From assembly GCF_016862455.1 (NCBI RefSeq), contig NZ_BOMZ01000078.1, forward strand, positions 100,663 to 164,662: a stretch of 64,000 bases of DNA. The letters run 5' to 3'. The stretch is from Actinoplanes utahensis. GTDB taxonomy: Bacteria > Actinomycetota > Actinomycetes > Mycobacteriales > Micromonosporaceae. A program made the position numbers and the translations under genes. The notes below the pieces were generated by a model, which saw nothing but the letters and a program-made list of their open reading frames with translations, made no database searches and was not told the origin of the DNA. Below, piece by piece: positions 17,357 through 25,078 of this stretch (its first letter is position 1; each line of letters opens with the position of its first letter).

Positions 17357-18103
17357 ATGAGCTCGGGCGTGCGCCTGGAGAAGATCAAACGGCCCGGTGG
17401 GCTGTATTGGTTCGCGCTGGAGTTGATCCGGTCGGACGAGGACGGAGTCTGGCTCCGAGGGGCGATCGGGTCGCGGTGGGAAGCGCCGCACGACAGCGGT
17501 GTGCTTCCGATGCCGGTGGTGGTGCTGCTGGCTACGGGGCGGCCATGGGTCGCGTGGTGGGTCGCCGACCCGGCCGATCCGCGGCTCGAGATCGACGTGT
17601 GCCTGCCGCCGGAGCCGACCCCGACCGGGTGGCGCTACATCGACCTCGAACTCGACCCGATCCGTCACGAGACCCCCACCACTTGCGGGACCCCCACCAC
17701 TTGCGGGACCCCCAGCACTTGCGGGACCCCCAGCACTTGCGGGACCCCCAGCACTGGCGGGAACTCCAGCACTTGCGGGAACTCCAGCACTTGCGAGACC
17801 CCGACCGGTGACGAGACCCCGACCGCCCGCGAGGACTGGAGGCGCAGCGAGGACGACGCCGTCCACGAAGGGCCGATTCGGTACGGGTACGAGTTCCGGG
17901 TCGAGATCGAGGACTGGGACGAGTACGAGGAGGCGTGCCGGGCCGGATGGATGAGCGCTGAAGACGCCGCTCTCGCCCGGACCACGGCCCATGAACTCGC
18001 CGAGGCTCTCCGCCGGGGCGACGAACCCTGGCAACAGCGCGGCTGGCGTCTTCTCTGCGCCCGCCCTGGCCGAGAAGGCGCACACCGGCCCCCCGCGGCG
18101 TAG
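17357..18103 (+). CDS. DUF402 domain protein with hexapeptide repeat insertion
   Basis: A 248-residue protein; ATG at 17357. The DUF402 family includes FomD-like metal-dependent nucleotide hydrolases. The first 105 residues carry the barrel part, ending GWRYIDLELDPIRHE. The C-terminal part resumes with YEFRVEIEDWDEYEEACRAG and a helix EDAALARTTAHELAEALRRG. Between them lies an expansion of nine six-residue units (TPTTCG, TPSTCG, NSSTCG and similar; residues 106-159), placed exactly at the loop between strands that supply metal ligands. The Cys-rich repeat is not a normal family feature. Whether the enzyme is still active is unknown. Confidence 0.75.
   Translation: MSSGVRLEKIKRPGGLYWFALELIRSDEDGVWLRGAIGSRWEAPHDSGVLPMPVVVLLATGRPWVAWWVADPADPRLEIDVCLPPEPTPTGWRYIDLELDPIRHETPTTCGTPTTCGTPSTCGTPSTCGTPSTGGNSSTCGNSSTCETPTGDETPTAREDWRRSEDDAVHEGPIRYGYEFRVEIEDWDEYEEACRAGWMSAEDAALARTTAHELAEALRRGDEPWQQRGWRLLCARPGREGAHRPPAA
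17672..17833. repeat. in-frame 18-bp coding minisatellite, nine units
   Basis: Units ACCCCCA(C/G)CACTTGCGGG repeat every 18 bases from 17672. The first seven are well conserved; the last two (TPTGDE, TPTARE) are diverged and may be the ancestral seed. All copies keep the DUF402 frame. Confidence 0.9.
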
Positions 18104-18119
18104 GAGGCGATGAATCCGG

Positions 18120-18142
18120 ACGGGGACGCTACATCTCCCCGT
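18120..18142. terminator. short hairpin between convergent genes
   Basis: Arms ACGGGGA / TCCCCGT with a nine-base loop, between the DUF402 and DUF1810 stops. Weak terminator candidate. Confidence 0.35.
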
Positions 18143-18187
18143 GCGGGTCCCCGGCCAGGAACGAGGAGTTCGAACGCCGACGCAGGG

Positions 18188-18613
18188 TCACCTGTCGAGG
18201 AGTTCGTCCGTACGCGGGTCGGGTTCGCCGTCGAAGTATTTGTCGAGAACCTGCTGGAAGACCGGATCGTCGGGGGCGGCGCGGTGGAACAGCGTCATCG
18301 ACGAGCGGAGTTTCAGGTCGTCGGGGTATCCGAACAGCCGCTCGGCGGTGCGGGCCGCCGAGTCGGCCACGGCCGTCGCGGATTCGACCAGCCGCGGGCC
18401 GAGGAGGGGATGCGATCGGTAGGCCCGCGCCTCGGCCAGGTCGCTGATGGCGTAGTGCTGCGCGGTCGGGCTCGACCCCAGCCCGCGTAACTGCGGGAAG
18501 ACGAACCACATCCAGTGTGTCCGCTTCGCACCGTCCCGGATTTCCGCGAGCGCCGTCTCGTAGACCCCGGCCTGAGCCGAGACGAACCTCTCCAGAGCAT
18601 CAGCGGCAGGCAT
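18188..18613 (-). CDS. DUF1810 domain-containing protein
   Basis: A 141-residue protein of the DUF1810 family, covering the whole domain: ALERFVSAQAGVYETALAEI, KRTHWMWFVFPQLRGLGSSP, HYAISDLAEARAYRSHPLLG and DDLKLRSSMTLFHRAAPDD. Family members are related to the NADAR/ADP-ribose-processing fold by prediction; biochemical role is not settled. The ATG at 18613 lies 14 bases inside the 3' end of the upstream membrane-protein gene, so the two are probably translationally coupled. Confidence 0.88.
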   Translation of the reverse strand: MPAADALERFVSAQAGVYETALAEIRDGAKRTHWMWFVFPQLRGLGSSPTAQHYAISDLAEARAYRSHPLLGPRLVESATAVADSAARTAERLFGYPDDLKLRSSMTLFHRAAPDDPVFQQVLDKYFDGEPDPRTDELLDR

Positions 18614-19571
18614 GTGACGGGACCTTTCGGCGGTGGAGTGAGCGGTGGAGTGACCAGAAGGCAAGCGTAGTGGCGAGAGCGCCGGCCGTGAGGTCATAGC
18701 GGCCGCCCAGCCCGACCAGCGCGTCGAGCATCAGGAAGAAGGCCACGATCCCGGTGACGGCCCACAGCCCGTCCGGACCGTAGGCGCCGTCGCCCGCCGC
18801 CAGCCGGTTGATCAGCAGTGCGGCCGCGGCGACCGGGGCCAGGGTGACGACCATCCCGGCCGGCCAGGCGAGGCCGGTCGAGGGCACCGTGTAGACGAGG
18901 ACGAAGTGGGCTGCCGTACCGGCGAAGGCGATCAGGCCGACAAGCCGTCGGCGCGGTTCACGGATCACGGCGCGGGGTGGGCGCCGACGGCGCGGGATCA
19001 GGAAGGCGGCCGCGATCAGCAGCAGGCACAGGCCGCCGGCGGCGAGCATCTGACCGGCGGGAACCCGGGCGAAGTCGGTGTAGGTCAGCGGCAGGACGCC
19101 CAGCAGCGCCAGCCCGGCCAGGGTGCGGCCCCGACGGCCGGTCCACGGCTGGTTCCGGTGGGCCGGGAACAGCCACTCGACGACCAGCACCGACGAGCAC
19201 ACGCTCACCGCGACGTGGAAGACGGTCAGGTGCGAGGCGATCAGCAGGTTGGTGTGCCAGACCTCGCTGTAGGAGCCGACACCCACGTCCGCCCAGTAGC
19301 GGGGATCGAACCAGAAGCGGTCGACGAGCCCCTCCTCGTACACCGCGTACGCCGCGGCCAGCAGGCACAGGCCGGGCAGCCCCAGCTTGAAGCGGTGGGC
19401 GATCTCGCGGCAGAGCAGCGCCCCGCATCCGTAGAGCGCGACGACCACGGGAAACCGCCACGGCAGGATCAGGTCCAGCGGTGGCGTCGCCGTCGACAGC
19501 ACCTCCCCGAAGAACGGCGCGACGAGCAGAACAACCAGCGCCGGGGGTACGCCACCGCTCATTCTCTTCAT
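18600..19571 (-). CDS. multi-pass membrane protein of unknown function
   Basis: About 323 residues with eight or nine predicted transmembrane helices (for example PPALVVLLVAPFFGEVLSTA, VFHVAVSVCSSVLVVEWLF, GQMLAAGGLCLLLIAAAFLI, MVVTLAPVAAAALLINRLA). A charged loop RRRRPPRAVIREPRRR is cytoplasmic by the positive-inside rule. Conserved-looking polar residues YEEGLVDRFWFDPRYW lie between early helices. ATG at 19571 is chosen; 19562 and 19583 are alternatives. No transporter or enzyme family is recognised. It overlaps the DUF1810 gene downstream. Confidence 0.8.
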   Translation of the reverse strand: MKRMSGGVPPALVVLLVAPFFGEVLSTATPPLDLILPWRFPVVVALYGCGALLCREIAHRFKLGLPGLCLLAAAYAVYEEGLVDRFWFDPRYWADVGVGSYSEVWHTNLLIASHLTVFHVAVSVCSSVLVVEWLFPAHRNQPWTGRRGRTLAGLALLGVLPLTYTDFARVPAGQMLAAGGLCLLLIAAAFLIPRRRRPPRAVIREPRRRLVGLIAFAGTAAHFVLVYTVPSTGLAWPAGMVVTLAPVAAAALLINRLAAGDGAYGPDGLWAVTGIVAFFLMLDALVGLGGRYDLTAGALATTLAFWSLHRSLHRRKVPSHACR

Positions 19572-19668
19572 ACCCGCGAGCACACCACCACCGGCCGGTC
19601 CCCGGCTGCGGCCGTCGGTCTACAACGTCTATACCTAAGTCGATGTCAGGCCAGTCCAGCGAGCGGCG

Positions 19669-20094
19669 GTGACGGTGCGTAACTATCGGTTCAAGCGGCA
19701 GACCAACCGGATGGGTGTGTTCGTCGGCGTCATCGCGGAGGGGGTGCGGGCGGACGGCCCGCCGCCGGGGCTGGAGGCCGTCACCGATCGGCTCTGGCTG
19801 GACGTGGGGCGGGTCGTCGAGGGCTTCCGGGGTACGCCGTTGCGGCTGACCCGGGACGAGATCGGCTGGCTGCGGACCGGGTTGGAGCACGTCGCGGCGG
19901 ACATCGCGCGAGCCGAACCCGTCCGGCACGTCGTCGTCGTACTCCGGGCGGTGGAGATCTTCGAAGTGGACTACATCGAGGAGGCGCTGGCGCCGGCCGT
20001 CGCCGGCTGGGCGGCCGCGGAGTTCGGGTTCCCGATCGGCCGGGCGGAGATCAGGCGCGACGAGCAGACCGGCCGCTGCGTCGTGGACTGGTGA
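19669..20094 (+). CDS. hypothetical protein
   Basis: A 141-residue soluble protein, GTG at 19669 (a second GTG two codons later is possible). It begins TVRNYRFKRQTNRMGVFVGV, has a central DEIGWLRTGLEHVAADIARA helix and a strand HVVVVLRAVEIFEVDYIEE, and ends CVVDW. The N-terminal basic strand and central helix are compatible with a small alpha/beta domain, but I do not recognise the family. Divergent from the membrane protein with about 100 bases between. It converges on the next gene. Confidence 0.65.
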   Translation: MTVRNYRFKRQTNRMGVFVGVIAEGVRADGPPPGLEAVTDRLWLDVGRVVEGFRGTPLRLTRDEIGWLRTGLEHVAADIARAEPVRHVVVVLRAVEIFEVDYIEEALAPAVAGWAAAEFGFPIGRAEIRRDEQTGRCVVDW

Positions 20095-20102
20095 TGCGGG
20101 AG

Positions 20103-20118
20103 ACCGCTGGAAAGCGGT
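20103..20118. terminator. small tetraloop hairpin
   Basis: ACCGCT-GGAA-AGCGGT between convergent genes. A GNRA-like tetraloop on a six-base stem; weak terminator candidate. Confidence 0.35.
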
Positions 20119-20160
20119 GCGGACCGGGCCGCCGGGTGCCCGGAGTCTCCGGGGAGATCA

Positions 20161-20871
20161 TCAGTGCGGGCGCCCGGGCGGAACCGGGGTGCGGCCGCGC
20201 CAGCGTTGGCTGGCGGGGTAGGCGAGGGCGCGAACGCCGTGCAGCAGGCCGGTGGGGTGCAGGTCCTCGGTGGAGTTGCGGATCGGGTCGAAGGTCAGGG
20301 CCTCGTCGGCGGCCGGGGACAGCGAGGTGCCGAGGGTGAGGCGGGCGAAGGGTTGTGAACGGCCGCCGCGGATCGCGTACAGCAGAAGGGTCGCATGGGG
20401 TTTGATCTCGGACAGCGAATCGCCCAGCGGGGTGCCCGGATCGGGGGCGGCGGCCAGGTGGAGGAGGCCGGTGGGAGTGCGATAGGCGGCGATCGAGCCG
20501 TAGGTGGTGTCGAACGTGCGGCGCGGCATCGGCACGTGCCGGCCGAAGCGGCCCCGGCCCGCCACGGTGGACAGCAGCAGGTCCAGGTCGCGGCCGGGTG
20601 TGGGGACGCGGACGGCGAGACCGCGGACGTCCGGGCGGCTGCCACGGGTGCCGAGACCCTTGGAGAGGCGTACGGTCACCGGGTGCTGCCCGGCCCGGTC
20701 GAGCAGGACCGAACCGACCGGGTCGGGGCAGCCCCAGACGTCCAGGGTGCCGGTCAGCGAACGGCCCGCCGGATGCAGCGAGCGCCGGTGCCGCGAGCGT
20801 GCCAGCCGTATCCCCGCGGCCACCGTCAGACCGGCGCCGGCCATCCACATCAACCTCATGCGATCCGGCAT
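20161..20871 (-). CDS. catalase-superfamily-like protein (phosphodiesterase-annotated type)
   Basis: A 236-residue protein of a type often listed as 'phosphodiesterase' in actinomycetes but with a catalase-like fold: TVRLSKGLGTRGSRPDVRGL, AVRVPTPGRDLDLLLSTVAG and DTTYGSIAAYRTPTGLLHL. The N-terminus has one membrane-spanning or signal-like helix (LMWMAGAGLTVAAGIRLA) followed by a basic RSRHRRS stop-transfer. The heme-binding Tyr of true catalases cannot be placed. ATG at 20871 or 20859. Divergent from the Asp-box protein. Confidence 0.6.
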   Translation of the reverse strand: MPDRMRLMWMAGAGLTVAAGIRLARSRHRRSLHPAGRSLTGTLDVWGCPDPVGSVLLDRAGQHPVTVRLSKGLGTRGSRPDVRGLAVRVPTPGRDLDLLLSTVAGRGRFGRHVPMPRRTFDTTYGSIAAYRTPTGLLHLAAAPDPGTPLGDSLSEIKPHATLLLYAIRGGRSQPFARLTLGTSLSPAADEALTFDPIRNSTEDLHPTGLLHGVRALAYPASQRWRGRTPVPPGRPH

Positions 20872-20941
20872 ACCCGGCGGATCGGCGGCTAATCGATGTA
20901 ACGTTGCCGCCGCTGGTGGAGGACGAGCGAAAGGCGTGCAC

Positions 20942-21919
20942 GTGACGGAGCCGATCATCGTGGCCCATGCCGAACCGGGTCTTCTGGCCCACTTCCCCGA
21001 CATCGTCAAGCTCGCCGACGGGCGGCTGCTGGCGACCTGGCGGGAAGGTCCGGGACACGTCGACTCCGACGGCCGGATCCGGGTCACCGACAGTGCCGAC
21101 GGCGGTCTGACCTGGAGCGAGCCGCGCACGGCGGCGGACGGGCCGTTCGACGACCGGGATCCCAAGCTGGCGGTGCTCGCCGACGGGACGGTGCTGCTGA
21201 GCTTCTTCGTCCTGGAGTGGGGGACCAGGCCGAGACACACCAGCCACGGGACGTACGTGTGCCGCAGCACCGACGGCGGGCGGACCTGGAGTGAGCCGGC
21301 CGCCGTGGGAGATCCGCGGTGGGCGGTGTCGCACGGGGCGGCGGTCCAGTTGGCGGACGGCGACGTGCTGCTGCCGCTGTACGGGCGGCCGAACCGGGAC
21401 GTGCGGGAACGGGCGGTCATCGTGCGCAGCGATGACGGCGGGCGGACCTGGGCGGCCGGCGAGGCGGTGGAGATCGCCGACGACGGCGTGGATCTGCAGG
21501 AGCCGACGCTGATCGTCCTCGGCGACGAGGTGGTGGCGTTGATCCGGACGACCGCCGGCCACGCGTACCTGGCCAGGTCCTCCGACGGCGGCCGCGAGTG
21601 GAGCGTGCCGCAACCGACGGACATGCCCGCGTCGTCGCATCACGCGCTGGTGCTCGGCAGCGGCGAGGTGCTCGTCACCTACGGTGATCTGGAGCCACGG
21701 TTCTCCTCGCACCGCGACACGGTCGGGCGCCTGGTGACGCGGCCGGAGGGCAGCTGGGACGGGTACCCGGACATTCACCTCTACGACTCCGGGCACCCCG
21801 ATCAGGCGAACCCGTCGAGTGCGGAGGTGGCGCCGGGCCGGTTCCTGACGCTCGGGTTCGACGTGCCGAAAGCGACGGTGATCGGCGTCTTCACCGAGGC
21901 CGGCGACTACCGGAAGTGA
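20942..21919 (+). CDS. exo-alpha-sialidase-like Asp-box protein
   Basis: A 325-residue six-bladed beta-propeller of the sialidase/neuraminidase superfamily. Four Asp-box motifs are visible: TDSADGGLTWSEP, RSTDGGRTWSEP, RSDDGGRTWAAG and RSSDGGREWSVP. There is no signal peptide, so it is probably intracellular and may act on oligosaccharides or be a non-hydrolytic relative. GTG at 20942 follows AAAGG with a seven-base spacer; GTG at 20936 is an alternative. The reading frame after its stop directly continues into a VOC-gene remnant, suggesting a deletion joined the two. Confidence 0.85.
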   Translation: MTEPIIVAHAEPGLLAHFPDIVKLADGRLLATWREGPGHVDSDGRIRVTDSADGGLTWSEPRTAADGPFDDRDPKLAVLADGTVLLSFFVLEWGTRPRHTSHGTYVCRSTDGGRTWSEPAAVGDPRWAVSHGAAVQLADGDVLLPLYGRPNRDVRERAVIVRSDDGGRTWAAGEAVEIADDGVDLQEPTLIVLGDEVVALIRTTAGHAYLARSSDGGREWSVPQPTDMPASSHHALVLGSGEVLVTYGDLEPRFSSHRDTVGRLVTRPEGSWDGYPDIHLYDSGHPDQANPSSAEVAPGRFLTLGFDVPKATVIGVFTEAGDYRK

Positions 21920-22308
21920 CCGGACGCCCAGGACCTCGGGCGGATGGAGGTCGGCGGAGTGATCGGGCACGCCGAGGTGCGGATCGGCGACTCGGTGGTG
22001 ATGCTCTTCGACAGGTCGCAGGGGCCGCGGACCCCGGCCTTCCTGCGGCTGTACGTGTCCGACGACGCCACCGTCCTCAGCCGGGCCTCCGAACGCGGCG
22101 CCCGGGTGGTCACCGAGCCGACCGAGTTGTTCTGGGGGGACCGGGTCAGCCGGTTCGAGGACCCGTTCGGGAACCTGTGGTGGATCCACCAGCGGGCCGC
22201 CGAACCGTCCGAGGAGGAGATCAACCGGCGGCTCGGCGTCCCCGTCCTCGTCCTCGTCAAGAAACATGGAGTACGTGCAGAGCGTGGATGTCGTACCCCG
22301 TGTGTAAG
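21920..22308 (+). pseudogene. truncated, frameshifted PhnB-like VOC gene
   Basis: From 21935 the frame reads DLGRMEVGGVIGHAEVRIGD, then SVVMLFD, DPFGNLWWIHQR and EEEINRRLG, the central and C-terminal part of a PhnB/VOC protein. About 45 N-terminal residues are missing. The natural C-terminal end MEYVQSVDVVPRV followed by TAA is found in another frame from 22266, so a frameshift lies in the CGTCCTCGTC low-complexity stretch near 22240-22260. Both ends are therefore damaged. An ATG at 21944 could still give a peptide, but not a full fold. Confidence 0.75.
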
Positions 22309-22319
22309 CTCCCCGACCT

Positions 22320-22949
22320 GTGAAGACCCTAAGAATCCTCGCGTTGGCCGGGGTCCTGGCCGTCGCTGGTTGTTCGAGTTCCGAGAAACCGGCCGAGCCG
22401 ACGTTCGAGGCGAGCAGCGCGCCGGCCGCTCCCTCCGTCGCGGTCACCGCGGCGGGTGTGAAGGTCGGCCCCAAGGGCAGTCCCTGCGAGTTGCCGTTCA
22501 GCTTCGACGCGGCCGCCGACTGGAAACCGAAGGCGGTCGACGTCAAGACGCTCGGTGAGTTCGCCGAGCTGGCCAAGGTCGGCGAGTTCACCAACGTCTG
22601 CGAGATCGACGCCAAGCCGGCCGGCAACATCGGATTCCTCCGCGTCTACCTCGCCGAGGGCCGCAGCGGCCAGCCGCGCGGGCACCTGGACGCGTTCGTC
22701 AAGGCCGGGCGGCGCGAGGTCTCCGGGGAGGTCTACAAGGACATCCAGGTGGCCGCGCAGCAGGGCGCCGAGGTGACCTGGAACCTCAAGAGCACGTCGC
22801 TCGACATGACCACCCGCTACTCGGCGTTCGCGATGAACACCGAGGCGGGCGCGGTCGTCGTGGTGCTCAACGCGTTCGACGAGATCGAGTACGAGCAGAT
22901 GCTGCCGGCCTTCCAGCTCGCCGTGCAGTCGGCTGCGGTCGCGTCCTAG
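22320..22949 (+). CDS. putative secreted lipoprotein
   Basis: A 209-residue lipoprotein with GTG start at 22320. The signal peptide TLRILALAGVLAVAGC has a clear lipobox (AVAGC, Cys 18) followed by an SSS/Pro/Ala-rich linker. The mature domain (residues 52-205) contains two cysteines (SPCELPF, TNVCEID) and the pattern FLRVYLAEGRSGQP... and NAFDEIEYEQMLPAFQLAV. This is the layout of actinobacterial surface lipoproteins of the LpqN/DUF type with a lipid- or protein-binding alpha/beta domain; the family call is tentative. Confidence 0.75.
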   Translation: MKTLRILALAGVLAVAGCSSSEKPAEPTFEASSAPAAPSVAVTAAGVKVGPKGSPCELPFSFDAAADWKPKAVDVKTLGEFAELAKVGEFTNVCEIDAKPAGNIGFLRVYLAEGRSGQPRGHLDAFVKAGRREVSGEVYKDIQVAAQQGAEVTWNLKSTSLDMTTRYSAFAMNTEAGAVVVVLNAFDEIEYEQMLPAFQLAVQSAAVAS

Positions 22950-23161
22950 GAGACGTACCAGTCGAAGATCTCCCAGCCCAGCGGGGAGACCATCACCGCC
23001 AGCGCGAGGGCGCTGGCCGCGGTCGCCGCGGCCAGCGCCGGCCACTGGCGGTTGCCGGCCCGGTAACGGCGACTGCGTCCGCCGTCTCCGACGTAGGCCG
23101 GTGGACGCCGTCCCTGCCGGACGGTCGTCCACTCGCAGACCGTGCCGTCCCACGGCGTTAC
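22946..23161 (-). pseudogene. small membrane-protein frame without a normal start
   Basis: An open minus-strand frame reads PWDGTVCEWTTVRQGRRPP, then a basic segment and one transmembrane helix WPALAAATAASALALAVMVS, ending PLGWEIFDWYVS. It has the codon bias of a gene and converges on the lipoprotein gene with a four-base overlap. No ATG, GTG or TTG is available near the expected beginning (the codon there is GTA). Either the start codon has mutated or a rarer start is used. Function unknown. Confidence 0.4.
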
Positions 23162-23220
23162 GATGCCGGTCGATCCGGGAGTGATGAAAGACGTTGACGC
23201 GTACGCTGCACGGCCGCCGG

Positions 23221-24096
23221 ATGGCGAGGCTTCCGGCCCTGGAGGACACCGAAGAGCTCGTCGCCTTGAACGCCACCGTCGACGGCCGGCTGGTCGCTGT
23301 CTCGGAGCGGGGCAGCCGGGAGAACAGACTCGCCAGCCCACGGGTACGGGTTCACCTGCACGAGAGCGGGGACGACTGGCGCCCGGTGACGCTGACCGGG
23401 GTGACGATGAGGCCGAGCAAGGTGGATCTGCTGCCCGACGGTGACATCCTGCTCGTTCAATCCCGCACCGTCCGGCGGCCGTTCGAGCCGACACCCGACG
23501 GCGCGCAGGTCTTCGACGCCTCCGGTCAGGCGTCACGGTCGTTCCGGATCGGTGACGGTGTCACGCACCTCGCCGTCGACGAGCCGGGCACCATCTGGGC
23601 GGGGTACGGCGACGAGGGGATCTACGGCGGGGATCCCCTCAGCGCGGGCGGTCTCGCTCGTTTCGACGAGTACGGCCGGCAGCTGTGGACCTATCAGCCG
23701 GCCGACGGCTTCGACCACGTCGCGCACTGCTATGCGCTGAACGTCGGCGCCCGGACGACCTGGGCCTACTACTACACCGGCTTCCCGCTGCTCCGGATCA
23801 CCGATACGGAGACCGCACCCTTCCCGCCCGGCCCGGTCCGCGGGGCGCGGGGAGTGCTGGTCCACGGTGACTCGGTGATTTTCATCGGCGGTTACGGCGC
23901 TCCGTCCGGGCTCACCGAATGCCGGCTGCGTGACGGGGCCGTCGTCGAACCCGGTCCGGCCGTCCTGACCGCACCCAAGAGGATCGACATCGTCAGCACG
24001 CGCGGTAGCCGCCTGTACCTGCGTACCGGTCAGGCGGTGTTCGTAGCCGACATGGCCGACCCGGTCACCAGCCTCGCGTCCCGGGGCCGCCCTTGA
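23221..24096 (+). CDS. hypothetical beta-propeller-like protein
   Basis: About 291 residues. The pattern of repeated strands with DG and WAGYGDEGIYG / WAYYYTGFPLLRITD segments suggests a beta-propeller (NHL or SMP-30-like) protein without signal peptide. Features: LDGRLVAVSERGS-like first blade, THLAVDEPGTIWAGYGDEGI, ARFDEYGRQLWTYQPADGFD. ATG at 23221 is used; a TTG at 23194 preceded by GAAAG would add nine residues. No catalytic residues recognised. Its 3' end overlaps the convergent DUF427 gene by 32 bases. Confidence 0.75.
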   Translation: MARLPALEDTEELVALNATVDGRLVAVSERGSRENRLASPRVRVHLHESGDDWRPVTLTGVTMRPSKVDLLPDGDILLVQSRTVRRPFEPTPDGAQVFDASGQASRSFRIGDGVTHLAVDEPGTIWAGYGDEGIYGGDPLSAGGLARFDEYGRQLWTYQPADGFDHVAHCYALNVGARTTWAYYYTGFPLLRITDTETAPFPPGPVRGARGVLVHGDSVIFIGGYGAPSGLTECRLRDGAVVEPGPAVLTAPKRIDIVSTRGSRLYLRTGQAVFVADMADPVTSLASRGRP

Positions 24097-24526
24097 AGGG
24101 GCCGGTGATGTCGGCGGTGATCCAGCCGCCGTAGAAGTCACCCTCCTGCGGGCGAACCGGTTCGCCGGCCACGCGGCATTCGCCGACACGGCTCGGGTAG
24201 AAGGCGACGGCTCCGGTGATCACCGCGTACCCGGGAGTGGGGTTCTCGTAGGACCAGCCCACCCGGGGCACGCGCAGGTCGCCGAGGACGAGATCCCAGT
24301 AGGTGGCGTCACCCTTGAACTCGCAGTACGAACGTCCCGGGGCCGCTTCCAGCACACCGGCGGCGATGTCCTCTCGGGGGACGTAGTAGACCGGCGGGTG
24401 CGACGTCTCCAGAACCCGATGACAGCGGTCGCTGTCGGCGATCACCCGCCCGGCGTGCACGATCGTCACCCGGGCCGTGGTGCGCTCCACACGTGGTGGG
24501 CGCGGGTAGTCCCACACCGATTCCAT
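24065..24526 (-). CDS. DUF427 domain-containing protein
   Basis: A 153-residue protein covering the whole DUF427 domain: VTIVHAGRVIADSDRCHRVL, ETSHPPVYYVPREDI, SYCEFKGDATYWDLV and GYAVITGAVAFYPSRVGECR. The family is common in actinobacteria and rhizobia and has a compact beta fold; its role is unknown. ATG at 24526. It overlaps the convergent upstream gene and is divergent from the next plus-strand gene with about 80 bases between. Confidence 0.9.
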   Translation of the reverse strand: MESVWDYPRPPRVERTTARVTIVHAGRVIADSDRCHRVLETSHPPVYYVPREDIAAGVLEAAPGRSYCEFKGDATYWDLVLGDLRVPRVGWSYENPTPGYAVITGAVAFYPSRVGECRVAGEPVRPQEGDFYGGWITADITGPFKGGPGTRGW

Positions 24527-24603
24527 CGTTCCAGACTGCCAGTTCGGCGGTATCTCCGTCGCGGGAGGGGACGGCCGGGCGGTACGGTCCGCCGGTGGAC
24601 ACC

Positions 24604-24963
24604 ATGAGTCTGGTCGCCGACGGCGTCGACGTCCGGCAGACCGAGGACGACCTCACCCTGGTCCTCAGTGCCGCGGGCGCCGAGGTGATGCGGCTCCGGG
24701 TGCGGTACGAGGGCTGGGACGACGAGGTGATCAACCCGGCGGGAGCGGCCGCGCCGGGGCCGGGCGCCTTCACCCTCATCGGCCACGAGCTGCGCCTCGA
24801 ATTCGGCGCGCGGACCGTGGCGGACGTCGGGTACGCGCGGGACTGCCGGGTGCGGCTCGATGTGGACGACGAGGGGATCCGGCGGGTGCGGGCCGCGCTC
24901 CTGGAGATCCTGCAGTGCGCCTGCTACATCGTGGACACCGCCGAGGGCCGGGTCTGCAGTTGA
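24604..24963 (+). CDS. hypothetical protein
   Basis: A 119-residue soluble protein. It reads SLVADGVDVRQTEDDLTLVL, GAEVMRLRVRYEGWDDEVIN, LRLEFGARTVADVGYARDCR and ends with a helix and two cysteines (ILQCACYIVD). ATG at 24604; a GTG at 24595 would add three residues. No recognised family. Followed by a strong terminator hairpin shared with the convergent aldehyde dehydrogenase. Confidence 0.65.
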   Translation: MSLVADGVDVRQTEDDLTLVLSAAGAEVMRLRVRYEGWDDEVINPAGAAAPGPGAFTLIGHELRLEFGARTVADVGYARDCRVRLDVDDEGIRRVRAALLEILQCACYIVDTAEGRVCS

Positions 24964-25033
24964 GTTCCACGACCGGATCCGAACCGCCGAACCGGCACCT
25001 GATCGTCGCGTACGTGATCCTGATGAGCCTGCC

Positions 25034-25072
25034 GCGCCGCATCGGTGCGGAGCCGTCCCACCGATGCGGCGC
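25034..25072. terminator. bidirectional terminator hairpin
   Basis: Perfect 14-base arms GCGCCGCATCGGTG (25034-25047) and its complement (25059-25072), 11-base loop, between convergent genes. Confidence 0.75.
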
Positions 25073-25078
25073 CGCGGC

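Noticed and set aside
17672..17833. CRISPR-like array
   Set aside because: The 18-bp units are directly adjacent with no spacers and keep a reading frame, so this is a coding minisatellite.
23194..23220. TTG start for the beta-propeller-like protein
   Set aside because: Possible, but the ATG at 23221 was kept because the added residues (TRTLHGRR) look non-conserved; the choice is not firm.
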